This document shows positions 49,611 through 60,688 of a stretch of DNA of 64,000 nt, in pieces; positions within the stretch are counted from its first letter, which is position 1; each line of letters starts with the position of its first letter. The DNA comes from Poecilobothrus nobilitatus (lineage: Eukaryota > Arthropoda > Insecta > Diptera > Dolichopodidae). The stretch spans positions 4,650,001 through 4,714,000 of the forward strand of contig OX352774.1 of the NCBI GenBank assembly GCA_947095535.1, given 5' to 3'. The notes beneath the pieces are model-generated. The model was not told the DNA's origin and did no database searches. It saw nothing but the letters and a program-made list of their open reading frames with translations. The position numbers were made by a program, and so were the translations under genes.

Positions 49611-51079
49611 AATACTTACATACTAAAATTTGTAAAGATTCTGTAACCATTTGTAAAATTTAATGGAATTGGTTTAAGAGTAAGTATTAACCCCTTTAGA
49701 CCTTTCGGTGATTATCAATACTAATCATTTATATATAAAAATGCAATTAAGTAAAACATACTTACTTATGTTTTGTAGTTTTTGTATTACTAACAAATAA
49801 AAAGCTACTTATGAATTCATACAAAAAAAATATATGTTAAGTACAAGAATAAGTCAGAAAAGGAGGATCATATTATTATGGATGTAACAATATCCTTATA
49901 ATCAATGAATATTACTTCTGAGAGATCTATTAAAAATTTTATTTTTCTTTAATAATCATAAAACAAGGAAATAAACAAAATGAAATGTTCATTTAAAAAA
50001 AAAAAGGTACCGTACTCATTCAATGATTTAAACTTGAAAAAATGATAAAAATTACGTTAACCCAGTAAGTACTTTTTTATTATTAAAATACAGCACATTG
50101 TTTAAATGACCAAATGTCAATGTCAAAACAACTCATTTTTTTTTTTGGTTTACAATTAGCATCTTTTAATATTAATTAATATATAATTTCATAATTTTGA
50201 TAAAACTTCAATGAAAGTAAAAATAATTAAATAAATATACATACCTACTAAGTAGTTAAGATTAATTAAAAAACAATTAAGTAAATTTTTTTTTTTTTTT
50301 TACTTTATACAAACAAAAATAAAAATTTATTAAAGATGTTTTCATATTTATTATTGAAATTACTGCCTCCCTGAACAATTAAAAAAATTTTTTTTACTTA
50401 AAAAGCAAAATTCATTTTCGTAAGGTGAATAAGTGACTGTATACAATTCAATTTGAGCAACTAAATGAATACATATTTAAAAATCAATTTTTAACTCATG
50501 GTTAAATCAATTCTTCATGGTAAATATATAGAGTTACTCAAATCTCATTGAAAAAAATTACCTCTGGCAATCTGATCATCATTAAAATATTAACTACTTA
50601 CTGATAAAAATCATATTATATTGTCAATTTTAATGAATGCATAGGTCAAAAACAGAGAAGAATAAAAATAAAAACTATTTGTTCCTTTTTTTTTTTAATA
50701 TGATAAATTTTAATTGAAAATTATTATAAACTTCTTTTATTGAAAATTAGTGATCCACAAATATTTATTTTTTGAATAAGTAATAGAATATTATTTCTAT
50801 AAAATACACAATAAAGTTTTAAGTTGAAAGTATCCTCCCACAAATTTTCATAATTTTTTTTATTTTGTGGTGAAAATACTTACTTATTATTTAATAAAAA
50901 TTTCCTTAAATTCCCGGAAATAAAATAACCGCTTATTGGATATAAAATATTTTAAGGAGCTTCTGGGAAACTTTAACCGGAAAAAATATAAATAATGATG
51001 GTGAATGTAGATCCTGTTAAAAAGAAGTTGAGCCAGGACACATACTTACAAATTGCGAAGCTTTACTACTAAAAAAATA

Positions 51080-51290
51080 TAGGCATCTATAGGACTGTAT
51101 TCATTTTACCAAAGATGAACTGCTATTAAAGAACCCTCTACAGTTCTTTACCTTCTTAAAGGCAGTTGAGCTTGAGTATTATAAGGGGAGACAAAATCCA
51201 CGCGTTACGGAGAGTAATTACTACAATATATTTATATCAAAAGGTCGCATTGTTATTTATACCCCTTAAGCAACAATAGTCTAAAATATA
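51080..51290 (+). repeat. Repeat pair E, copy 2
   Basis: Partner of 12290-12510. One frame runs open for about 60 codons across the match (KDELLLKNPLQFFTFLKAVE, then YYNIFISKGRIVIYTP and stop), suggesting a coding ancestor, perhaps a transposon protein. Family not recognised. Confidence 0.45.
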
Positions 51291-52039
51291 GTTTTCTATA
51301 ATATACACAAATATAAACAAAAAATTCAAAAATCAGTATTAAATTTGGAACAAGTATGTAAAAAGGTACATAAAGGGTTAAAAAAAAACAGTTAGGTAAT
51401 TAATATTTTTTAAAAACATTGTGAATATAAATGAATAATAAGTTAACGTTAAAAATTTATGATATTTAATACTTTCTTTACACATATTTTTAATTTTTAA
51501 ATTTTCTTAAAAAGAAAAAAAAAAAATAAAATAAACCAGGAAAATAATAATTGAATATTGGTATGCTTGTCGGAATTTAATTAAAACTTATTTAACTAAA
51601 TACATAAATTTTTGGCTTGTGTTGTAATATTAACAAAGGAAAATAACATATGAAAATATTCTGACAGTTCATAAGTTCTGTCCATGCATTTTTTAAAAAT
51701 TAATCAACTCAACTTTACGTTTTTTTTTCTTTTTTTCAGATATGGTTAACAAAAAAAAATTAAAAAATACAAAAGTATGTATACAAAAGTTGACTTTAAT
51801 GAAAGCAACAAAAAAATAAGCAGATATAAGAGTTTATGACACTTGAGAATAGAATAATAAAAAGAAAAAACAAAAAACAAAAAAAAAACTAGAAAATCCC
51901 CAAAAGCCTCTCAGATATATTTTCTTTATTTTCTAACTGTAGAAAAGGAATGTAAAAAAAACAATTTTGAATTCAGTTTTTGACAAAAATCATGATGATA
52001 AAGAGAAAAAGTCTATACATAACTTTTAATGTTTATACT

Positions 52040-52059
52040 TATGTATGTATGTATGTATG
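52040..52059. repeat. TATG microsatellite
   Basis: Five uninterrupted ATGT/TATG units. Confidence 0.85.
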
Positions 52060-54528
52060 ATATATTTGGATTCACTCATGCATACAAACACAGTAATGCG
52101 ATCATTCGCACTTACATATAGTTTAGTAACTATCTAGAATAGATACAATAGTTCTAATCTATGTATATGATATGTGTCAAATATAAATTATAACATACGT
52201 ATATACGTATGTACCTACATATGTTTATACATTTTTATTAATATATAAGTTATTCTTTTAGTCTCATTTTTAATCTAAAGTTTTTTTTTTGTTTTTTTTT
52301 TTTTATTTTTGCTATAGTGAGAATCTACTTAACAATTACCATAGGGTGAGGTGAATTTCCTATAATTGAGGTGTGCTATACTGATATGTAGTACTTACTG
52401 TACTAACTACTAATAAGACAAAAACTTAAAAGTATCATAATTCACCATCCTTTGATACTTCAACATTCACTATTCAGTTTAAATTACAAAAAATGCTTTT
52501 AAATATCAGTACAGTTATAAATGAAATTTGTAAAAAGTTATGAAAATAGTTTAGACACATACTTATACTTATATGTATGTAATATTGTAATGTATAAATG
52601 TATGTACATATTTAAAAACTACTATTTTATTATTCCTTTTATGTTGTGTATTTTTAAATTACTTAATGTAAAAAAATACAGTTAAATAAGAAATTGTAAA
52701 GTGTGAAATTATTTCTATAGAACATTTAATGTACATATTTTTTTTTATTTCACTGTAGTTTCAGTAAACTAACTAACATGGTAAAAATTCATTATAATTT
52801 GTTTTTTCCATTAAATATAATTTAAAACTTCCCAAAAATGTTTAAAGGATCGAAAATGTTGTCGGTAGAAAAAAAAAATTTGGTCAAAAAACAATATAGC
52901 ATATTACCAGTAAGCGATTTGCCTTAACCATAATCACTAAATGAATTTATATTGTTATAAACATTTATAACAAATATACATTGCAGGGTCGTCTTATCCA
53001 ATATAGGTATCATACTGTGCCTAGAGCTTACGAGAGAAAAATAATGCAAAATATTCGTATTTTTTTCTGAAGAAAATACGAAGTGTAATCGAAATACCTA
53101 CGCTTTACATCCAGTAGCATGTATCCTATGCATATCCCTATTTAAACGGGTTCTAAAACAGGAAAATTATATAGATACACTTAGACTTACTTACGTTAAA
53201 AAAAAGACGCAAGTAGTATTATTTAGAATTGTTTAGTACAAATCTTAAAATAACGTAAAAGCTTCCGATTTTTGTTTTAAAGAGTTTATTGAACTTAATA
53301 AAACCAAAACTATTATGGTACCAAAAACGATAACCATAATAGTCTCTAATAACATTGTAAGACATAATTCGCATTTTAAATTATAATTTTCATTATATGT
53401 AAATTAATTTTAATATACTTGCTAGGTTCTTTTTCATAATATATACTATGAATATGAATATGCCTCGGGCCTACGAAAAGTTTAAGACAGGTCTAAACTC
53501 ATCATTAACATCCTAAGCACAATAAGTGTTATAGCCGTCGCCCACAGATACTGTATAAGATAAATAACTTATAAAGAAAACAAAAAAAAAATCCCATAAT
53601 GAAAGTAACCATCAAGTTGTCATAGCACATATTACGCAAAAGTTTTAATTTTAACTTTTAATTTTAATTTTAACGCAAAATTTCAACATTGACAGCTAAT
53701 TGTTAATACTTAATTGCCATTAAGTATATATTATTTTTGTTATTTGCTTAAATTCTCAATAAGTGATTGTTTTTAAACTTGAAATAAAATTCAACAAAAG
53801 ATATTGTTAAAATTTGGAAATAAATATTGTTCAACACAAATATTTTATATTATATATAATATAATATATATATTACTTATATATTAAATATTTTTTATAT
53901 TTAAATGTCACTCTTACTCTTCCAAAACGTTGTATTGTACTTGAAAAATTTAATATCAACATTTTTTGACATTTTGCAAATTCATAGCTGCGTGATCCCG
54001 CTCATTGTGCTCAAGACATAAAAGCAATTTCTTGTCATACATCATATCAAATTTATTCCGTTTATTTTTTAATTTTCTGTATTAACATTTTTAAAAAGTA
54101 CTGTATTCAAAATTAATTGTTAACATATTATTATGCAACAATATAGCAAAACATATATATACATATATATATATACTTTAAATTAAATCAGATGCATAAC
54201 AAGTTCTCCTCCACACTTCCACATCTCTTTAAAATTTAACGTTCTTTTTTTATAATTTGGTATTAAAAATTCATTATGTACAATATAGGTAGTTACTGGT
54301 TTTTTAATACGTTCTACAACATTTATAAAATCATAGTAAGTAAATCATAGTTATCTTTTTTTTTCAATCTTTAAAAAATTTTTTTTTTTTTAGTATTTCA
54401 TTGTATAATAGAGGTATAGACACTATCATATTATTTGGATTTAATTTTTGTTTTATACTTACATATTTTTTTATAGTGGAGTCATAATTTTCAACATTTT
54501 CCGTTTTAAATTTTTTGTTTTTTATATG

Positions 54529-54572
54529 CATTGTAACGCGAAGGAAGATGATGACGTCTTCTTGTTACAATG
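54529..54572. repeat. Imperfect hairpin
   Basis: CATTGTAAC (54529) pairs with GTTACAATG (ends 54572); inside, GAAGA pairs with TCTTC around a GC-richer loop. It is short for a microRNA precursor. Confidence 0.5.
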
Positions 54573-54798
54573 TTTTTTTTACTTCGTTTCATGTTTTTTT
54601 TTTTTTTTGTTCAGGAAAAGCCTACCGTCGTCTACCAACAGTTTTCTTTGCTTTTTTATGTTTATCTAATAGTTATTTTTTTTTGTTTTATAGCTTTCTG
54701 CATACAAAAAAAAAAGTTTTATGATCATTCAGAGCATCATTTTGTGCATTTTTATTTTATGAATCTATGATTTTCTTTATATTAGTATAACCATTTCT

Positions 54799-54945
54799 TT
54801 AGTAGGTTCCATCATTATCATTATTGCCATCATTATCATCAAGTGACGATGATTTAGGCATGTTGAATGAGCCTACTTGAAATGCATATTCATTTCTAGC
54901 TTTTTTTGTTTTGTTTTTATTTCTATCGTTGACGAGAAACCTCGT
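54799..54945 (-). CDS. Possible terminal exon, minus strand
   Basis: On the minus strand GCTTCCTTATAG forms a short acceptor ending at 54946. The frame runs 48 codons (TRFLVNDRNKNKTKKARNEY, AFQVGSFNMPKSSSL) to an Asp/Asn/Gly-rich end (DDNDGNNDNDGTY) and a TAA at 54799-54801. A mixed middle, a basic linker and an acidic repeat-like tail are typical of a protein C-terminus, and the patch is GC-richer than its flanks. The pyrimidine tract is short and A runs precede it, which weakens the splice call. The protein is not recognised. Confidence 0.35.
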   Translation of the reverse strand, partial: TRFLVNDRNKNKTKKARNEYAFQVGSFNMPKSSSLDDNDGNNDNDGTY

Positions 54946-56433
54946 CTATAAGGAAGCGTTTTTTTTTTTTTTGTTTTTTTCAGAATCATGCTGCTGTATA
55001 ACCATATAATACAATCATTGTGCATTCAGTATTCATTTTCACAACAAAATGAACTATACTTACTATTAAATATTTTATATAGGCAGTAGCATCATAGCAA
55101 CAAAATTGAAAGAAAGAGTGCAGAAAAATAAAAATATTGCAAAAAAACAAAAAAAAAAAAAACGTGTAGAAAAATCATTTCGTTTCATTTTCTTGGAGAA
55201 ATTTTTATAGTTGTGATTATGTATTTTGAAATTCTTAAAAAAAAAAAATAAAAATAACAAAAAAACAAAAGGCAAAGTATAGAAACAAAAAATAGCAAGA
55301 ACTTGAACTTTGATTTAATTTTTCACATTGATACCGCGCGCGCGTTTTTTTTCCCCCTCATGCTCTACAGTTTTTCCTCCTTTTATATATTATGCAGTCA
55401 AGGTACAAATGATAACAATTTTTGTCTTCACTAACATGACTATGAAGTTTTTTTTTTTTTTTTTATTTTTCTTCAAAGAATCAAAATAGAAAATAAAAAC
55501 ATTAAAAAAGAAACCAAAATCAAATTAAAATTATGATCATATGTGACGACGCCCGACACGAAACTATTTATTCAACATAACTAAATAGAAAAAAATTAGA
55601 AACAATTGCTTAGAAATGAAAAAAACAAAAAAAAAAAAAACTCATTTTTCGATTGAAATTAAAAGTTTAAACTCGTTCAAAAGTCGCAGATTCATTTAAG
55701 ACAAATAAAAAAAAAATAGAATAAATTTAACGCTTTTCTTCTTGGGACTTGTGGCCTTTTACAAATGACATTTCCATAGAAAAAAAAAAAATTAAGTCGC
55801 GTTCTGAATACAAAATAAAATATAGAAAATAGCAAAAATGAAAAAAAAAAACAGAAAAATATAAGAAGGAGAAAGAAAAACGCTCAAATTAGAGTTCGTT
55901 GATTTTTTTATTAAATAAGTAAAAGCAAAAAATACTGAAATGAAATGCATTTTAAATGCAATCAAAATGCATCTTAATTGTAACTGAAAAAATAAATTAT
56001 GTTTAAGTATCTAAGTATATTAAGATTATAAGAAAAAGAAGGTTTGGTAATGAAATAGAGTTGACAATGTAATAGAGTGAGAAAGTAATATTTAAAGAAA
56101 GAACAAATCAAATAAAAATCACGAGCTAAGTATAATTTTACATGGAATAAAAAATAAAAAATTTTTTTTTTTTTTTTTCATATACTCGACCCGTAGATAA
56201 AAATTTTGCAATTTCCATTTAATTTAAAGAAAATAAAAGAAAATAAAGAATCTACTTGTAGTATCAAAATAAGGAAAAGTTTAATAAAGTACCCTTAGGG
56301 TTATTAAGTGAACTTAATCACGGTTCAGAGAACAATAAATTATCATTGTTTACAAATAAAAATATATAGTATTAGATTGAATTAGGTGATACCTTTTGGT
56401 GTTTTTCTTTTTTTTTTGTTGTTAGTTGCCAGT
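54946..56433. other. Non-coding stretch with GC-richer spots
   Basis: Contains the CG repeat at 55334 and isolated CpG-bearing segments (GTGACGACGCCCGACACGAA at 55543). Otherwise it is poly-A/poly-T rich; the frame at 55075-55275 is low-complexity. Confidence 0.45.
55334..55344. repeat. CG dinucleotide repeat
   Basis: CCGCGCGCGCG followed directly by eight T and a C5 run, in an otherwise AT-rich setting. Alternating CG can adopt Z-DNA, but no function is shown. Confidence 0.8.
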
Positions 56434-57144
56434 GTTTTTAAGCATATTTTAAAAAAAAAAATTTAAAAAATGTGCCTATTAGTTTCACTCTGTCCGTCCA
56501 TTTGTGTCTTTACAAAACTTTTATACCATTTAAAATAAAGCTATGAAATTGTAACTACAAATAAGTATAGCAAAAAAAATTAATTTTGTAGAACAACGTT
56601 TTTATTTATGGGGCGGTATTTTAATTTACTGTTATGCGAAACACAACTTTTACTAAATTCTTGACCTCTTCTATCTTTCAAATTGTTTAAGGTAACGGTT
56701 TAAACTTGAAAAGAGTTAAATTTTTGAAAATAAGTATAAGTTATTTCGAAGAATATTTTCATGACGTCCCCTGTTTAGGAGTTGCAGGGGCTCAGAAACT
56801 GAAAATTCCCTATTTTGAAACACCTGTAACTTGAACACATGCCCAAATTTTTTTGAAGTACCTAAGTAATTTACAAAAATTAAAGCTCCAACATTATATT
56901 TTTATTTCTGTTAACAACTTTTCTTGATACTACAAGGGTGACCTTAAAATTGACGAAAGTTTGACTTGATTATTCCCAATTTTTTCTATCAAATTTTTCT
57001 AACGGATTTTTTTCAATTTTTATATTATTATAATTTTATTTCATTCAATATATGTACAACTACTTATGTACTCTTTACCCAAAACTTATTATGGAATATT
57101 TTTTTAATTTTGAAAATGTGCTTTTTTTGAAAACCCTTGGTTTT
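56434..57144 (-). repeat. Dispersed repeat R1, copy 4
   Basis: Inverted copy with CTGTCCGTCC (56490), TTTACCATTTAAAATAAAGC-like core and AAAACCCTTGGTTTTTTCAT at the right end. It aligns best with copy 1 (1991), and both share the TAGGAGTTG(C/T)A(A/G)GGG segment. Confidence 0.7.
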
Positions 57145-57728
57145 TTCATTACTTGTTTTTATCAGCTATATGTACGTTTAAGACAACATTTTAACAAACT
57201 ATAATTAGTATGTATTTATTGAAATATTGAAATTAATATCATACGCTTTGCACTTTACTATTATTTATATACTTTTTATGGTTATATTGTCAGTCACTTC
57301 TTCAATTAAAAAAATAATTTGTCTACGAATAATATTGTATTATAGATGACATTGTTACAATTTCCAGAAATGTTCATAGAAACAATGGAGAACAATGGAG
57401 ATTATTCTCATAGAGCTTAACTACACTTAACGAAGATATTCATTATATTCAAAATATTCTGCCACTTTTTTGTAAGTATAGTCAAAAAAATCTTAAATTT
57501 CTCTTAGTTAGAATTATTATGAAAATACTTCTGGCTTATACCTATAAATTTAATTAATTAACCACAAGGTTTCAAGATAATCATAGTATTTTGTGCGGTT
57601 TTGTAGTATAGAAATAATAATATGTAGTTATGTAGAATGATTGAAATCTAGGAATCGCTAGCTTAAGAAATATATATTCGATCTAAGCAATTAAGAATTT
57701 AGTACACTAACCACTATATACGTAAAGG
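57145..57728. other. Non-coding AT-rich stretch
   Basis: No recognised feature. Confidence 0.5.
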
Positions 57729-57744
57729 AAAATAAAGAAAGTAA

Positions 57745-57944
57745 GGGGCCTCGGTAGCCTAGTAGGTAAGAGTGTATAAAATATGATGTAAACACCGAAT
57801 GAGTGTGGGTTCGAAATTTCGAATCCCACTCACGTCGTAAGAGTTATTCCTCCTTACGACATTTACAGCCAAGCCTGAATAGGAAAGGCTGTGTAATTTC
57901 CTGTCCACATTTATGTATGTGGCACAGAAATGCATTAAAAAAAA
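57745..57944 (+). mobile_element. Full-length tRNA-derived SINE with target duplication
   Basis: Flanked by a 13-bp direct repeat, AAAATAAAGAAAG (57729-57741 and 57945-57957), the sign of LINE-machinery insertion. Head GGGGCCTCGGTAGCCTAGTA (A box), a B-box region with an 8-base insertion (57805-57829), body TTTACAGCCAAGCCTGAATA and GGAAAGGCTGTGTAATTTCC, then a short unique part and an A tail. It is the reference copy for the family in this window. Confidence 0.9.
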
Positions 57945-57957
57945 AAAATAAAGAAAG

Positions 57958-58520
57958 CATCTTTATGCATTAAAGTTTTCGATACTGTATTTCATTAAGT
58001 AAGTACGTTTAAGTTCGTTTATAGAAAATTATAAAAGAAATTTTTGGAAACAAAATGATTCTTACATTTTTTAGCGTTTTTCGGCACTTGACCTTCTCTA
58101 GCTTATAACGAATCAAATTGTTTATTTAATATATTTTCATATTTCATTTGCAATAACAATTTTAATAATGAAATTTCGGAAATAAATATTAAAATTTTTC
58201 TTTTAAGCTCCTCCATATTGTAAATTCAAAAATCTTCTAATAATTTAAATTAGTCATCGCCTTCTTATTATCTTAAATACCATTAAATTATCAGATTTTC
58301 TTGTAATTTTAATATGTTTAAAAAATACCTGAAAATATTTAAAATTCTTTTGATATTTTTTTAAACTATTGTTACAATCAATTTTTTAAGCTCATTTAAG
58401 TTTATCTTTTCAATATATACTTAAGTATACAGTTCTTAATTTCTTTCTATAGAAATTTTCTTTAACTATTAAAAAAAAAAACCGTTTTAATATTTTTAAT
58501 TTTTCTTTTTTTTTTTTTGG
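57958..58520. other. Non-coding AT-rich stretch
   Basis: No recognised feature. Confidence 0.5.
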
Positions 58521-58610
58521 TCATAAATAAACCATAGAAAATAAAATAAGAATGAGAAAATAGCGTGCTGATCTGGTTTTCCAATTCAAATAATTTTCAT
58601 CTATTTTTAG

Positions 58611-58703
58611 TCCAATGACTGTATGACTATACAACACAACAACAATAACAACGACAGCAGTATGAAAGAGATGAATGTGCATCATGCATTGTGCATTTAT
58701 TAA
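58611..58703 (+). CDS. Possible terminal exon, strand ambiguous
   Basis: TTTTCATCTATTTTTAG is a good plus-strand acceptor ending at 58610. The next 30 codons read SNDCMTIQHNNNNNDSSMKE, then MNVHHALCIY and TAA at 58701-58703. A poly-Asn run followed by a mixed tail is common in fly protein ends. A minus-strand alternative exists over the same bases: ATG at 58712 (or 58682) opening a signal-peptide-like start, MHIHLFHTAVVVIVVVL, with a possible donor TT|GTATAG or a later one. The patch is clearly more complex than its flanks, so an exon is likely, but strand and product stay open. Confidence 0.4.
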   Translation, partial: SNDCMTIQHNNNNNDSSMKEMNVHHALCIY

Positions 58704-59475
58704 CCAAATCATTTTATAAAATTTTATAAAGGCTTTTTATTATCATCACATTTTGTTTTTTTTTTTTTTTTTGGTTTTAGTGTTGCTTTGTTGCATTTCT
58801 TTAGCTTTAGTGTATACAATTTTGATGCACATGTTCCCATAAAATATCAACATAGATGGATTATGATCCAGCAAAAGTTTTTTTTTTCTGTTTTTTCTTG
58901 TTGTTGTTTTGTTGTCCATAATTTTTGTTGTTAAATCTTACAGTGGAATGAATTATTTTGTTTTTGTTTTAAACTTTTTGGTGTTTCTTCGATAATTTGT
59001 TTCAGTGTCTAATAAATTTAATTTTAGGGAATGTTAATAGTAACTTAGTGGTATAAAACAAAAAAAAAATGTAAACAAAAAAGATGCCGAGGAGTAAAAA
59101 TGATCATATTTTGAAGCTATTAAGGTTTTTTTTTTGTTTTTATTTTATTTGGGAATTTCTATCGGATGTAATATTTGAATGGTATGAGATTTATGAGTGA
59201 TTTTTGTTTTATTTTATAGTTCATTGGAGCATTTTGTAAAACGGTATTTTTAAATATTTTGATCAAGATTATTTTTAATTTTTTTAATTTTTTTTTTTTT
59301 TGTATATAAAAATAATACATTGACTTCTCCACTTGTAAAAGTTAAGCGTTCTCTTTTAAAAAATTAGAAAAGATACCCCATACACAATGTTTGATAATTA
59401 ACAATTTATAATTTGAATAGAGCGAGACTAACAATAATTCGATCTTGTGTTTCTTGATTTGGATAAATTTTACAG
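58704..59475. other. Non-coding stretch
   Basis: If the 58611 exon is real this would hold its 3' untranslated region. A 38-codon ATG frame at 59082 has no further support. Confidence 0.4.
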
Positions 59476-59592
59476 TTACTCGAATCTGTTGTCCCGTACC
59501 AACCACATTTTGCAGAAGTTATTGCCCTAAAATTTGATCATCTTTTAGAAGATTTCAGATGCTTAATTAAGGTCCAACACATGCAAGCTTAA
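59476..59592 (+). CDS. Possible terminal exon, unknown protein
   Basis: TTTCTTGATTTGGATAAATTTTACAG is a serviceable acceptor (AG at 59474-59475), preceded in frame by a stop at 59464. The next 38 codons read LLESVVPYQPHFAEVIALKF, then DHLLEDFRCLIKVQHMQA and TAA at 59590. The peptide looks globular and well mixed, and the patch is GC-richer than its surroundings. A weak donor (AAG|GTCCAA) near the end could make it internal. No family recognised; a transposon relic is possible. Confidence 0.4.
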   Translation, partial: LLESVVPYQPHFAEVIALKFDHLLEDFRCLIKVQHMQA

Positions 59593-59934
59593 ATAGACAA
59601 ATTTAAAATCATGTCAATGATAAAGTGTAAACTATAAATACTTACTAACTCTATTCAAAATTATAAACTCTAGAGGTTTAGGTATCCCTATACGTTACGA
59701 TTAATTTGTTGAACATAATTTTATTTGAGGTAACTGCAAACTAAAAGATTTTTTATCTCACAGATATTGTAACAAAAAATTACACAAAAAAGTTAAAAAT
59801 GTTTATATGTACTGAAATTTAAAGTGCAAGTAAAGTAACACAAAATTTAAGCTAAAGTAAAAACTAATAAACTAATCAAATTAAGGTGGAAGGCAATATG
59901 CAATAATGGAAATTGGTAAAAAAAATTTAGTTAA
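59593..59934. other. Non-coding AT-rich stretch
   Basis: No recognised feature. Confidence 0.5.
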
Positions 59935-60022
59935 GGATCCCGGTAGTCTAGTGGGTAAGAGCGTATAAAATATACTGTAAACATCAAGAGTGAGAATTCG
60001 AATTTTCTTGTCACTTTAAAAT
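59935..60022 (+). mobile_element. Degraded tRNA-derived SINE
   Basis: GGATCCCGGTAGTCTAGTGG, then GTATAAAATATACTGTAAAC and GAATTCGAATT, followed at once by CTTGTCACTTTAAAA. Head and eroded B box are as in 57745, but the body is deleted. Confidence 0.65.
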
Positions 60023-60288
60023 AAACTTAGATAAGTAACTAATTTTCGGACTGACTTAAAAAATATCGTTAGTTACATTAAAAAAGTCAGAGATTTTGAC
60101 AAAAAAACATGTAAGTATATACGAATTCACGTTGTAGATTAAGAGTTAATGTTTTTAATGAAAAAAAAAAAAAGACTTCTAGATATCTGTGAGCGTAGCA
60201 AATATGCAATAAACTTTATAAAATAATTAAACAAAAACTACAGTAAGATATTTCGTTGGCTAAAAAGGGTACAATTATTTTTTTGCGA
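60023..60288. other. Non-coding AT-rich stretch
   Basis: No recognised feature. Confidence 0.5.
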
Positions 60289-60688
60289 GGGTAGGTGGGA
60301 ATCATCGAAATACACTACAGAGAAGTGAAAAGGAGTGAAACGAGCAGGAGTTCTCTATGAGTGTGCTACACTTTAACCCAATAAACACCACCTCTCTTTT
60401 TTCACCACAAAATAAATTATATAATCTTTAGTATTCACGTGCTGCATGGTCAAAGTGTGTTTAGTTACGGAATGAAAATTTATTTGAAATTGACAGGCAT
60501 ATTGTGAATGAAATTGTTAATGCACATCTTGAATTTTCGCACGTTGTAGTCAATTCTAAGGAACTCATGAGACAGGAGATGGTTACACATACAGGAGATG
60601 GTTACACATACGCAATATTTGTACGACAAATGAATTTCTGTGAGTCGAATAATGCCATCTGGGAAACTGAATTGTATAGGGCCGGGCA
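60289..60688 (+). repeat. Dispersed repeat D, copy 2
   Basis: Partner of 42004-42357, somewhat longer. The open frames around 60480-60771 read through it on both strands and are not called as genes. Confidence 0.6.
60572..60609 (+). repeat. Exact 19-bp tandem duplication
   Basis: ACAGGAGATGGTTACACAT twice head to tail, inside repeat D copy 2 and absent from copy 1. Confidence 0.95.

Larger units (their letters stand above)
46747..54528. other. Long non-coding AT-rich stretch
   Basis: Homopolymer-rich. It contains the tandem duplication at 47818, microsatellites at 49578 and 52040, and repeat E copy 2. A segment after TATAAATTTCAG at 48770 is open for 30 codons (NQVINPNPTVKAMAKTMNSK) but has no other support. 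Short near copies of TGCCTAGGGCCTACGA at 53021 and 53462 suggest an eroded repeat. Confidence 0.5.

Noticed and set aside
54448..54770. Three overlapping plus frames of 66-73 codons
   Set aside because: Mostly Phe runs from poly-T, and begun at TTG/TTT-type positions. Overlapping frames cannot all be coding.
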